From contig NZ_KI271351.1 in the NCBI RefSeq assembly GCF_000469385.1, positions 23,829-69,858 of the forward strand: a stretch of DNA of 46,030 nucleotides, read 5' to 3'. This document shows, piece by piece, positions 36,950 to 45,953 of this stretch. The DNA comes from Leptotrichia sp. oral taxon 879 str. F0557 (GTDB lineage Bacteria; Fusobacteriota; Fusobacteriia; Fusobacteriales; Leptotrichiaceae). Both the position numbers and the translations under genes were made by a program. The notes below the pieces were generated by a model. The model saw nothing but the letters and a program-made list of their open reading frames with translations, had not been told where the DNA came from and did not search any database. How positions within the stretch are numbered: position 1 is the first letter of the stretch; every line of letters starts with the position of its first letter.

Positions 36950-38194
36950 TCACTCTGAATAAACAGGCTCAATATGAATCAAAAGTCTTTTTATATTTTT
37001 ATATTTGTGTTTAATTTTTTTTGAAATTTTATTTGTAATATCGTGTGCTTCTTCAATTGTCTTATTTTTATCCATTCGTACATCTACAAACATATAAATG
37101 TCTTTTCCAGAAGTAGTCATGCGAAAATCGTGCGCATTTTCAATTTCTTCAAATTGTAATATTTCTGAACGAATTTTTTCAATCAGAGCATCATCTTGTG
37201 AATCCAGCAATATCAAAGAATTTTCCTTTATCAGTTCATAACCGCTCTTTATAATATACATCGACACAATAAATCCTACAATTGTATCAAATGCAGGATG
37301 AATCTTTGATAGAGTAAGCCCAATCAAAACAGAAGTTGATATTACAATATCTGTCTTATAATCAGCAAGAAGTGAATTTATCAAAGTATTATTATATTTT
37401 TTTGCTTTTTTTTGCATAAAAACCAATTGAAAAATTTTTATCAGTATTGCTAGAACGGTTATAATTATTGGAATAAATGTGGTATTTACATTATTTTCGC
37501 TGTTAAAGGAAATTAATTTTGAAAAATTATCTTTTATAAGCTCAAAAGCTGTTATCATTATAAATGTACCAATTATTACACTAAAAACAGACTCTATCTT
37601 TCCATGCCCAAATGGATGCTCCTTATCTTCAGGATTGCTCCCAACCTTTAATCCCACTATAACCAATACATTGGTAATCAAGTCAGAAAGTGAATTTAAT
37701 CCATCAGAAAGCAACGACATACTGTAAAAAATTTTTCCAGCTATAATTTTTAATAAAGCCAAAACAATATTTATACAAATAGCAAACTTGGAAATAGATA
37801 ACATATTTTTTTTCTGTCTTTTAGTTTCTGCCAGATTATTCAATATATATCCATCTTCTGTTTTTATAAATCGCTGTTTTTCAAGAAAATTATTCATTTT
37901 TTTATGATTAGTTATGATTAGTGAGTCAAAATTTTTATTTGTAATCCAATTAATTATATATTTTAAAAAAAAGGTTCCATATCCATTATTTCTCAATTTT
38001 GGTAAAATAAATATTTTTTTTAGTTCTGCAATATCATTAAAATCTAAGATTGCATACCCGTATAATTCTTCATCATTATATAAAATATATATATCCTCCT
38101 TTTCTTTGTCAAAAGAAAATTTTGGATCTATCTGCAGTAAATCTATTAAAATTTTACTTATATTCTCCTTTTTATCCCATTCAACTACTTTCAT
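36950..38194 (-). CDS. GNAT acetyltransferase-cation diffusion facilitator fusion
   Basis: A 414-aa two-domain protein. Residues 1-about 120 form a GNAT fold, with the acetyl-CoA loop LRNNGYGTFFLKY (67-79). Residues about 130-330 are a six-helix CDF transporter with HPFGHGKIE (193-201), and 333-413 a ZT-dimer-type cytoplasmic domain. The membrane site residues are Asn167, Asp171 (NSLSD) and Asp278, Asp282 (DYKTD), an ND-DD set described for manganese exporters such as pneumococcal MntE, so Mn2+ export is predicted; zinc or iron is possible. An unbroken reading frame with one RBS (GGAGG) supports a true fusion. Confidence 0.85.
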   Translation of the reverse strand: MKVVEWDKKENISKILIDLLQIDPKFSFDKEKEDIYILYNDEELYGYAILDFNDIAELKKIFILPKLRNNGYGTFFLKYIINWITNKNFDSLIITNHKKMNNFLEKQRFIKTEDGYILNNLAETKRQKKNMLSISKFAICINIVLALLKIIAGKIFYSMSLLSDGLNSLSDLITNVLVIVGLKVGSNPEDKEHPFGHGKIESVFSVIIGTFIMITAFELIKDNFSKLISFNSENNVNTTFIPIIITVLAILIKIFQLVFMQKKAKKYNNTLINSLLADYKTDIVISTSVLIGLTLSKIHPAFDTIVGFIVSMYIIKSGYELIKENSLILLDSQDDALIEKIRSEILQFEEIENAHDFRMTTSGKDIYMFVDVRMDKNKTIEEAHDITNKISKKIKHKYKNIKRLLIHIEPVYSE

Positions 38195-38243
38195 CGTGAA
38201 ACCTCCATTCGTAGCAAAAGAAACTAAACTAAAAAAAATAATT

Positions 38244-38272
38244 ATTAAACCACACTTAGCTTTTTAAAACAA
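38244..38272 (-). promoter_or_regulatory. Possible promoter of the GNAT-CDF gene
   Basis: Minus-strand TTGTTT (38267-38272), 17-nt spacer and extended -10 TGG TTTAAT (38244-38249). The -35 overlaps the proximal arm of the palindrome 38271-38309. Confidence 0.45.
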
Positions 38273-38309
38273 AACTAAATAAATTTAATTTTGAAAAAAA
38301 TTTAGTTTT
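38271..38309 (-). promoter_or_regulatory. 10-bp inverted repeat upstream of the GNAT-CDF gene
   Basis: Perfect arms AAAACTAAAT (38271-38280) and ATTTAGTTTT (38300-38309) with a 19-nt AT-rich spacer. It is 77-115 nt before the start and overlaps the predicted -35, so it could be an operator. On the minus strand it is followed by TTTTGTTTT, so a second terminator for the SRP RNA is an alternative. Confidence 0.5.
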
Positions 38310-38346
38310 AAGATAATAATTTTAGTTACTTAAATAAAAACAAAAA

Positions 38347-38613
38347 GTCATACATCAAATTCTCGAAAACATTCTACCATCCGTTTCTTAATCCAAAAGC
38401 TCAAAAACAGCTACCCTGTAAACCTAGAGAAACTAACTTAGTGCTGCTTCGTTCCCGACCTGACACATTTCGCTAACTCTCTACAATACAGGACTATTTT
38501 ATCAACACTTTTGAAATAAGGCATTGACACTAAAACTTTCCTCAAATTTGACATCACCTCTACTAAAGCGGGTTGTAGATACAGGGCACCGCTAACTCCC
38601 CGGCTAGTATGAC
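38347..38613 (-). ncRNA. ffs: Signal recognition particle RNA, long (Alu-containing) form
   Basis: On the minus strand the domain-IV hallmark GTCAGGTCGGGAACGAAGCAGC appears in parts (GTCAGG..GGAA..GAAGCAGC): the GGAA tetraloop closed by CG pairs and the asymmetric AGC loop bind Ffh. Upstream, GGGGAGTTAGCGGTGCCCTG matches the Alu domain of the long B. subtilis-type scRNA. The ends GTCATAC (38607-38613) and GTATGAC (38347-38353) pair to close the molecule, giving about 267 nt. A T run follows. It targets nascent membrane proteins with Ffh and FtsY. The 5' end fits a consensus promoter 7 nt upstream. Confidence 0.92.
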
Positions 38614-38619
38614 TAAATC

Positions 38620-38648
38620 AGTATATCATTTTTCTTAAATATTGTCAA
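38620..38648 (-). promoter_or_regulatory. Promoter of the SRP RNA gene
   Basis: Minus-strand TTGACA (38643-38648), a 17-nt spacer and TATACT (38620-38625). Initiation 7 nt downstream coincides with the G that opens the terminal helix of the RNA. Confidence 0.85.
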
Positions 38649-38714
38649 TGTTATAAAATTTCTTTTTCATAAGCACTGCAATCTAAAATTTTTGAAATTT
38701 TTCAAACCAATATG

Positions 38715-41700
38715 TTATTTTTCAAAACTCAAAAGTTCCATCAATTCTTTCTCATTCATCTCAAAAATGTCTTTTGATTTCTGATTATCACTTTTATTGT
38801 TTTTTTCCAAAATATTTTCACTCAAGGTTCGTTTCTTTTCCTGAAGTTTTATTATTTTTTCCTCAATTGTACCTTCTGTTATCAGTTTTATAACTTGAAC
38901 ACTTTTTTTCTGTCCGATTCTGTGAGCCCTGTCACTTGCCTGATTTTCCACAGCAAAATTCCACCACGGATCATAATGAATTACAACATCTGCTCCAACC
39001 AGATTTAATCCTGTTCCTCCAGCCTTTAACGAAATTAAAACAACCTGTCCTTCACCTGAATTGAATTTTTTGGAAATTTCCATACGTTCTTTTGATTTCA
39101 CGCTTCCGTCTATGAAAAAATATTTAACTTTTTCTTTTTCCAGTTCTGCCTTTATTTCTTCCAGCGTTCCTAAAAATTGTGAAAATATGAGCATTCTGTG
39201 GTTATTTCCCAAAATATCTGGCATTAGTTCCTTTAAAAGTTCAATTTTAGCAACTTCACCTTTATAATTTTCATCAAACAGCTGCGGAGAATTACAAATT
39301 TGGCGTAATTTTGTTAAAATTGCCAGTACTTTCAGATTATTGTTTTCTTCCTTATCAAATTCTCTAAGCTCTTTTTTTGCCTGTTTTACGTATGCCATAT
39401 ATAATTTTTTTTGTTCACTGCTTAATTCTACTATCATATTGTTTTCTACTTTTTCAGGCAATTCTGTTAATACTTCCTTTTTTGTTCTTCGCAAAATAAA
39501 TGGAGAAACTATTTTTTTCAAATTAAATATTTTTTTAGAATCTGGCTTATCTAATGAATTTTTATATTTTTTTCTGAATTTTGTTAAGTTGTCTAAATAA
39601 TTAGGCAAGATAAAATCAAAAATTGACCAGAGTTCCATAATGCTGTTTTCAATTGGAGTCCCTGTAAGTGCAAAATTTACAGAGCTGTTTAGCTTATCCG
39701 TTGCTTTTTTTACAAGTGAAGATACATTTTTTATATTTTGTGCCTCATCCAGTATTGCCACATCGAATTTTTTATTTTTATAATTTTTTACATCATTTCT
39801 AAAAGTCTGATAAGTTGTTATCAAAATTCCTTTTTCAGCTTTTTCAATTAGCTCTTTTCTTGTATTGGCAGCTCCTTCTACAAGAATTGGCTTTATATCC
39901 GAAAATTTATAAAATTCCTCCTTCCAATTATGCAAAAGTGAAGTCGGAACAATAATTATCCCGAATAAATCCTTATTTTCCAGCTGAATTTCCGAAATGA
40001 GCGAAATCGCCTGCAAAGTTTTCCCAAGTCCCATATCATCTGCCAAAATCCCGCCAAAGCCAATATCATACATATTTTTTAGCCAATTAAAGCCGATTTT
40101 CTGATAAGGAAATAGTTTTACCTTTATATTTGACGGCTCTTTAATTTCACGATTTTTTATTTTTTGGAAAAGATGCTTAAATTCCTCCATTTCATTTAAT
40201 TCCTCGTTAATACTTCCAGAAATTTGTGCCAGCTGCAGGGCTTTTATCTTGGAAATTCTATTTTCTCCAATTTTCAAATCTGAAATCGCATCAGCAATCC
40301 CAATCATCTCTTCAGCGCTCCTGTTGGCAATTTTCACAAGTTCCCCGCTTGACAGCGTAATGAATTTTTCTTCATTCCTTACTGCGTCCAAAACTGTTTC
40401 CACATCTTTTTCATCAATTCCCTCAATATTGAAATTTACACTAAAAAGTTCATTTTCAGCAGATTTTATATTGATTTCCACGCCAATTCTACGGATTTTC
40501 CTTATCTTGTCACTCACATTAATATTCACATTTTCAGCATATTTTTCGTCAATAATATCCGCTATCGCAAGAAATTCATTTTTATCAATTTCCAGTACAA
40601 TGTCAGCTGATTTAAGCTGTTTTGGCATATTATGAAATCCATTTTCCCAATACCAGTGATTCTCAACAAGCTTTGCATCTGCATATTTTTGAAAATTTTC
40701 AGAAATTTCTTTTTGCAACTTTTCATTTTTTTTCGGAATAAAATAGCCATCATCGGTCTTAATGCTTTTCTCAAGGCAGGAAATCGTTACTTGAAGTTTA
40801 TTTTTACTATGCCCTTCTTCTACGAAAATATTTACTTTTCCATATTCTTCTGTAATTTGGGCAACTGGAATTTCATATTTTGAAAGCACTTCCTTTATTT
40901 CGTTGACTAATTTTCCTGATATTTCATTTAGATATTCTGTTCCGCTCCTAGTTCCATCTGTAAGAGTATTCATTATCTCCCATTCCACATCACTCATTTT
41001 ATGAAATTTCTCAATGTTTGATATGCCGTTTCTCAAGCTAAAATAACGGCTTGTAGATGATAAGACTATAAAATCCCTTAGAATTATTTTTTCTCTTCCA
41101 CGTTTATCCTTCTGAAATGCAAATATCGGCTCATATTCTCCTGTAACATAAAGTGTCTTGCCTTCAGATCTTATTGTTTTTCTATTTTCTACAGCTGAAA
41201 ATACCTGTTCTGCCAGCAACGGATTCATCGGCTCACCCTGCATTTTTCCATAATAACTGTTAAAATGCATTCCAAATCCCTGCTTATTCTTAAAATAGTC
41301 ATCCAGATTCTTTATTATTTTTTTATCTGTTTCATTAAAATAATGCAAATCTGGATTGTAAATATTTTTTGGTGTAACTTCATAAGATTCTTTTTTTCCT
41401 ATTGAACTGATAAAAGATTCCAAATCCTTTACATAATGCAAGCTTTTTTCTCCTGCCTTTACCCTCAAGGATGATAATGTCGGTACTATTTGGCTTATTT
41501 CCAGTTCCAGCCTGTATTCATTTTTTTCTGAATCTGGAATTTCATTCTTATCAAGCCTATCCTTTAATTCCATCAGCTTTTCCCTGAACTCGTTAATTTC
41601 TTCTTTTTCAATTTGCTTGTAGATATTTTTTTCTTTTTTCCAAAAAGATTTTTTATCCTTTTTAAAAATTTCATCATACTCTTCATCTTCTGAAATTGCT

Positions 41701-42116
41701 ATATAGCTATCAATATTTTCTTCCTCTTCTTCCCTTTTAAATTCCCTATTTTCCTTAAAATAAATATTTCCAGCCTCAATTTCCTTGTCAGCCGCTATTC
41801 CACTCGCAATAATATGTTTACACGGTTTTCCAGTATCAGAAAAATTTGGACAGTCACATTCATACACTATGCTTTCATCCTGTTTTCTATTACTTGCAAA
41901 ATAAATTATATCCACATAATAACTGTTCCTATAACTTCCTGCAACTCTTGATTCAACAGTTATCTTATCTCCTGTTTTTATAAGTGTAGTCAACTCTACT
42001 TTTTTCTTATTAAAATATCTAATTCCTCTATCCACGATAGATGAACTTGTGAATTTACTTAATTTCTTAAATAATTTTTCCAATTTTGTATTTTCCTTCC
42101 TAATAAGTATCCTCAT
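38715..42116 (-). CDS. SWIM-domain SNF2 family helicase
   Basis: A 1133-aa DNA-dependent ATPase. Near the N-terminus is a SWIM zinc finger, CDCPNFSDTGKPCKH (Cys87, Cys89, Cys99, His101). A long middle region of unknown fold follows, then a SNF2 ATPase with Walker A DDMGLGKTLQ, DEAQ box ILDEAQNIKN, GTPIENS and the C-terminal motifs LKAGGTGLNLVGADVVIHYDPWWN and QASDRAHRIGQ. Bacterial proteins of this type remodel nucleoprotein or RNA polymerase complexes; the target is unknown. It begins 42 nt downstream of a terminator, with no partner genes of a defence system nearby. Confidence 0.9.
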   Translation of the reverse strand: MRILIRKENTKLEKLFKKLSKFTSSSIVDRGIRYFNKKKVELTTLIKTGDKITVESRVAGSYRNSYYVDIIYFASNRKQDESIVYECDCPNFSDTGKPCKHIIASGIAADKEIEAGNIYFKENREFKREEEEENIDSYIAISEDEEYDEIFKKDKKSFWKKEKNIYKQIEKEEINEFREKLMELKDRLDKNEIPDSEKNEYRLELEISQIVPTLSSLRVKAGEKSLHYVKDLESFISSIGKKESYEVTPKNIYNPDLHYFNETDKKIIKNLDDYFKNKQGFGMHFNSYYGKMQGEPMNPLLAEQVFSAVENRKTIRSEGKTLYVTGEYEPIFAFQKDKRGREKIILRDFIVLSSTSRYFSLRNGISNIEKFHKMSDVEWEIMNTLTDGTRSGTEYLNEISGKLVNEIKEVLSKYEIPVAQITEEYGKVNIFVEEGHSKNKLQVTISCLEKSIKTDDGYFIPKKNEKLQKEISENFQKYADAKLVENHWYWENGFHNMPKQLKSADIVLEIDKNEFLAIADIIDEKYAENVNINVSDKIRKIRRIGVEINIKSAENELFSVNFNIEGIDEKDVETVLDAVRNEEKFITLSSGELVKIANRSAEEMIGIADAISDLKIGENRISKIKALQLAQISGSINEELNEMEEFKHLFQKIKNREIKEPSNIKVKLFPYQKIGFNWLKNMYDIGFGGILADDMGLGKTLQAISLISEIQLENKDLFGIIIVPTSLLHNWKEEFYKFSDIKPILVEGAANTRKELIEKAEKGILITTYQTFRNDVKNYKNKKFDVAILDEAQNIKNVSSLVKKATDKLNSSVNFALTGTPIENSIMELWSIFDFILPNYLDNLTKFRKKYKNSLDKPDSKKIFNLKKIVSPFILRRTKKEVLTELPEKVENNMIVELSSEQKKLYMAYVKQAKKELREFDKEENNNLKVLAILTKLRQICNSPQLFDENYKGEVAKIELLKELMPDILGNNHRMLIFSQFLGTLEEIKAELEKEKVKYFFIDGSVKSKERMEISKKFNSGEGQVVLISLKAGGTGLNLVGADVVIHYDPWWNFAVENQASDRAHRIGQKKSVQVIKLITEGTIEEKIIKLQEKKRTLSENILEKNNKSDNQKSKDIFEMNEKELMELLSFEK

Positions 42117-42161
42117 TTAATCTTACCAAAGAAATTTTAAAATTACAACTTTATTTCAAAA

Positions 42162-42195
42162 AAAATACAGCGAAATCTAAATTCCACTGTAATTT
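42162..42195 (-). terminator. Terminator after the DUF1439 lipoprotein gene
   Basis: Stem TACAG / CTGTA (42166-42170 and 42187-42191), flanked by A and T tracts, with additional pairing in the loop. On the minus strand it is followed by a T run. It lies about 15 nt past the lipoprotein stop. Confidence 0.65.
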
Positions 42196-42208
42196 TAACT
42201 TATTTTTA

Positions 42209-42736
42209 TTAAGTTTGTACAAACAATTTTCCATTTTTTATAAACATATTTTTTACTTTAACTTTTTTCTTGCCATCTGGCTCATATTTATAAACTGGAT
42301 TTGTTTCCAAGTAATTTGCTATTAATGCCTTCATTGATCTTGCAACAGGTGTTGAGACCATATCTTTACCATTTTTATCCAGAATTTTTTCGACTTGCAT
42401 GTCTACCAGATAAAGCTGATTAGTATTTTCGTCAAACTTAATTTCACTATTTACTTCAATGACTCCTTCTGACCTGTCCGCCAAAAGTGAAGCATCATAA
42501 TCTGTCACAACATACACTCTATTATCCTTAAACGAAATCTTAGGATTTTTTACAGTAATTTTCCCTACCAGAAAATTTTTTGTAATTGGAAATTTTTCCT
42601 TAGCCTTTGACTCAATTACAGAATTTGGCACGCGAATGGTTTTATTTGCCAAAAAATCGCAGGAAATTACTCCAAACATCATTATTAGCATTAATAACGC
42701 CGTTTTTAAAAATGAATTTTTACTTTTCATAACCAA
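42209..42736 (-). CDS. DUF1439 (YceB-like) lipoprotein
   Basis: A 175-aa lipoprotein. The signal peptide MKSKNSFLKTALLMLIMMFGVISC has a lipobox VISC, with the acceptor Cys at residue 26 from the longer start. The mature domain (KFPITKNFLVGKITVKNPKISF and so on) resembles DUF1439/YceB outer-membrane lipoproteins, which bind hydrophobic ligands in some cases; function is otherwise unknown. Start: TTG at 42736 has AAGGAG at 7-nt spacing, while the ATG at 42730 is 13 nt away, so a TTG start is favoured. It precedes the SNF2 gene but is separated by a terminator. Confidence 0.8.
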   Translation of the reverse strand: MVMKSKNSFLKTALLMLIMMFGVISCDFLANKTIRVPNSVIESKAKEKFPITKNFLVGKITVKNPKISFKDNRVYVVTDYDASLLADRSEGVIEVNSEIKFDENTNQLYLVDMQVEKILDKNGKDMVSTPVARSMKALIANYLETNPVYKYEPDGKKKVKVKNMFIKNGKLFVQT

Positions 42737-42977
42737 TATTTTTCTCCTTTTCTTTGTTACAATTTACTTGAACTTATAGTAAAACTAGTTTAAAACAGAA
42801 CTCAAAAGTTACAACTATTTTATTCAAACCTTAAATTATATAATTTCCAGCAGTTCAATTTTAAATGGTTCGAGTATATTTTAAAATAATTTTCAAGTAT
42901 TTGCTTGACCTAATAATACAAAATATTATTTATTATTTCATATTTTTAAAATTAGTTTTATCTTTTATTACAAAATT

Positions 42978-45815
42978 TTACTTCAAATATTTTTTCAAAA
43001 ATTTTGCTGTATGTGATTTTCGAGATTTTATTATTTCCTCTGGAGTCCCTTGTGCAATAATTTGTCCGCCTTTATGCCCTCCTTCAGGACCTATATCTAT
43101 TATATAGTCAGCATATTTTATAACATCAAGGTTATGCTCTATTACAAGTACTGTATTCCCCTTTTCTACAAGTCGATTTAATACTTCCAGCAATTTTCTG
43201 ATATCTTCAAAATGAAGTCCTGTTGTAGGCTCATCAAGTACATAAATTGTGTTACCACGTGAAATTTTAGAAAGTTCTGTGGCAAGTTTTATTCTTTGAG
43301 CTTCTCCTCCAGAAAGGGTAGTTGCAGGCTGTCCAAGTTGAATATAATTCATTCCTACATCAATTAATGTCTGCAATTTTCTCTCAAGAGTTGGAATATT
43401 CTTAAAAAATTCGTATGCTTCCTCAACCGTCATATCTAAAACATCCGAAATACTTTTTCCTTTATAATGTACTTCCAATGTTTCTCTATTATAACGTTTT
43501 CCTTTGCAAACTTCGCATTCCACATAAACATCAGGCAAGAAATTCATCTCGATTTTATTAATTCCAGCACCACCACAGGCTTCACATCGTCCACCTTTTA
43601 CATTGAATGAAAATCTTCCTTTACTGTATCCTCTTACTTTCGCATCATTTGTCTGAGCGAATAAATCTCTTATATCATCGAATATTTTCGTATAAGTTGC
43701 AGTATTTGAACGAGGAGTTCTTCCAATCGGCGATTGATTTATATCAATTACCTTTTCTAAATGCTCAAGTCCTTCTATTCCACCATTTTCCAGCGGGTAT
43801 AATTTTCCTTTATTAAGTCTATTGTGAAGTTCTGGATAAAGTGTCTGATTTATCAATGTAGATTTTCCACTTCCAGAAACTCCTGTAACTACTGTAAATA
43901 CTTCTAGTGGAATGTGTACTGTAACATTTTTCAGATTATTTCCCTTCGCATTTTTCAAAACAATTTCTTTAGTGGCTTTTCTTCTATTTTCAGGTACTTC
44001 TATTTTTATTTTTCCATTCAAATATTGTGCAGTCAATGATTTTTTATTTTTCATAACTTGCTTCGGAGTCCCTTCTGCAACGACTTCTCCACCATTAATT
44101 CCAGCTCCTGGTCCTATATCAATCAGATAATCAGCTTCTCTCATTGTATCCTCATCATGCTCAACGACAATCAGGCTATTTCCAATATCACGTAAATCCT
44201 TCAAAGTTGCAAGCAATTTGTCGTTATCTCTCTGGTGAAGTCCAATGCTTGGCTCATCCAGTACATAAATTACGCCTGTAAGCCTACTTCCAATCTGAGT
44301 TGCCAGCCTTATTCTCTGTGATTCCCCACCAGATAGAGTTTTTGTCATTCTGGAAAGACTCAAATAGTCAAGTCCTACATTTATCATAAATTTTAGCCGC
44401 TCTTTTATTTCTTTCAATATTTCAGCTGCAATTTGCATCTGCTTTTCAGTAAGTGTAATATTTTCATAAAATTTCAGTGCATCAACAACACTTACTTCTG
44501 TCAGATCAATAATGCTCTTATCATTTATAGTTATCGCTAGAACAACATCTTTCAATCTTTTCCCTTTACAAGTTTTACAAGTTTTCTCCGTCATATATTT
44601 TGCTTCCATTTCTTCCTTTGCCGATTCCGAAGCAGTTTCTCTATATCGACGTTCAATACTATTCACAATTCCTTCAAATTCTCTATTTCCATTATAACTA
44701 AAACTATCCCCGCTCCAAGAAAACTTAAACTTCTTATTACTTCCATAAAAAATTATATCTTTCTCTTTCCGAGTCAATTCAGACACCTTTTTATCCAAGT
44801 CGATTTTATGAGCTTTTGCCATTGCCGTGAATAAATCCCAGTTCCAACCCTTTTTCGTAGTTGCTCCTGGAAAAACAATTCCACCTTCATTAATTGATAA
44901 ATTTTCATCTACAATTAATTTATTTTCATCCACTTCCAATCTTGAACCAAGCCCATTACAAACTTCACAAGCCCCATAAGGTGCATTAAACGAAAACAGT
45001 CTTGGCACAACATCTGGAAAAATCACATCAGGATGATTTGGACAAGAAAAATTTTCACTATATTTATTATCTTCTCCATTCACATTTGCAATAATTTTTC
45101 CATTAGAAAGCTCACTCGCTGTTTCAATGGCTTCTGTAATTCTACTTAAAAATTCCTTGTCATCTTTTTTTACAACAAGTCTATCTACAACAACTTCAAT
45201 ATTATGTCTTTTATTCTTATCTAAGTCAATTGTGTCATTTAAATCCAAAATATCTCCATTTACCCGAACTCTCTGAAATCCTTTTTTCTGCAAATTTAAA
45301 AATAAATTTTTATGAGTCCCTTTTTTATCAATAACAACAGGCGATAACACTATCAATTTGTCCTTTTCATTTCGACCATTCACAAGATTATCCACAATTT
45401 CCTGAATCGACTGTTTTTCCACCTTCTGATGACAAATTGGACAATGTGCCTCTCCAATATGTGCCCATAAAAGCCTCATATAATCATAAATTTCCGTAGT
45501 TGTCCCAACAGTCGAACGTGGATTCTTAGAAACACTTTTCTGCTCAATCGAAATCGCAGGCGAAAGCCCCTCAATACTATCCAATTCAGGCTTCTGCATT
45601 TGCCCAATAAACATTCTCGCATAAGCCGACAAACTCTCCACATACCTTCTTTGCCCTTCTGAATAAATCGTATCAAATGCAAGCGAAGATTTCCCACTCC
45701 CTGAAACTCCTGTAATTACCACAAGTTCATTCTTAGGAATCTCAATATCAATATTCTTCAAATTATGTTCCCTTGCTCCAATAATTTTTATCTTGTTGTC
45801 TTTCATTCTTTTCAA
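42978..45815 (-). CDS. uvrA: Excinuclease ABC subunit A
   Basis: UvrA is the damage-recognition ATPase of nucleotide excision repair. The 945-aa sequence is full length, with two ABC ATPase modules (Walker A GVSGSGKSS near residue 36 and GVSGSGKST near residue 640; signature LSGGESQRIRLA and LSGGEAQRIKLA) and zinc-binding clusters (CPICH..., CKTCKGKR, CEACGGAG...CEVCKGKR). The first codon at 45815 is TTG near AGGAGAGAGG; the ATG at 45806 (MKDNKIKIIG) has less favourable spacing but is the more usual N-terminus, so the start is uncertain. The 241-base gap downstream holds a weak TCAAG/CTTGA hairpin without a T run; nothing else is recognised there. Confidence 0.96.
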   Translation of the reverse strand: MKRMKDNKIKIIGAREHNLKNIDIEIPKNELVVITGVSGSGKSSLAFDTIYSEGQRRYVESLSAYARMFIGQMQKPELDSIEGLSPAISIEQKSVSKNPRSTVGTTTEIYDYMRLLWAHIGEAHCPICHQKVEKQSIQEIVDNLVNGRNEKDKLIVLSPVVIDKKGTHKNLFLNLQKKGFQRVRVNGDILDLNDTIDLDKNKRHNIEVVVDRLVVKKDDKEFLSRITEAIETASELSNGKIIANVNGEDNKYSENFSCPNHPDVIFPDVVPRLFSFNAPYGACEVCNGLGSRLEVDENKLIVDENLSINEGGIVFPGATTKKGWNWDLFTAMAKAHKIDLDKKVSELTRKEKDIIFYGSNKKFKFSWSGDSFSYNGNREFEGIVNSIERRYRETASESAKEEMEAKYMTEKTCKTCKGKRLKDVVLAITINDKSIIDLTEVSVVDALKFYENITLTEKQMQIAAEILKEIKERLKFMINVGLDYLSLSRMTKTLSGGESQRIRLATQIGSRLTGVIYVLDEPSIGLHQRDNDKLLATLKDLRDIGNSLIVVEHDEDTMREADYLIDIGPGAGINGGEVVAEGTPKQVMKNKKSLTAQYLNGKIKIEVPENRRKATKEIVLKNAKGNNLKNVTVHIPLEVFTVVTGVSGSGKSTLINQTLYPELHNRLNKGKLYPLENGGIEGLEHLEKVIDINQSPIGRTPRSNTATYTKIFDDIRDLFAQTNDAKVRGYSKGRFSFNVKGGRCEACGGAGINKIEMNFLPDVYVECEVCKGKRYNRETLEVHYKGKSISDVLDMTVEEAYEFFKNIPTLERKLQTLIDVGMNYIQLGQPATTLSGGEAQRIKLATELSKISRGNTIYVLDEPTTGLHFEDIRKLLEVLNRLVEKGNTVLVIEHNLDVIKYADYIIDIGPEGGHKGGQIIAQGTPEEIIKSRKSHTAKFLKKYLK

Positions 45816-45924
45816 TGTTCCTCTCTCCTAAAATTCCCCTCAATAAACCAATCCTTTTTTTATTTTTTTACTTTAGATTATTTTTATTAATAATAGTTTT
45901 TTATTTTATATTCTTAATCTTTTT

Positions 45925-45953
45925 TAACGTAAGGGCATCAAACGCCATGCCCT
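45925..45953 (+). repeat. Right copy of the palindromic intergenic repeat
   Basis: Reads TAACGTAAGGGCATCA followed by a CGCCATGCCCT arm; arms AGGGCAT / ATGCCCT pair. It matches the minus strand of 37-66 except for two loop bases. It lies about 110 nt upstream of uvrA. Sequence to its right (to 46030) shows no supported gene. Confidence 0.6.

Noticed and set aside
42895-42912. TCAAG/CTTGA hairpin after uvrA as a terminator
   Set aside because: The stem has only 5 bp and the minus strand continues with AAAATTATTTT, not a T run.
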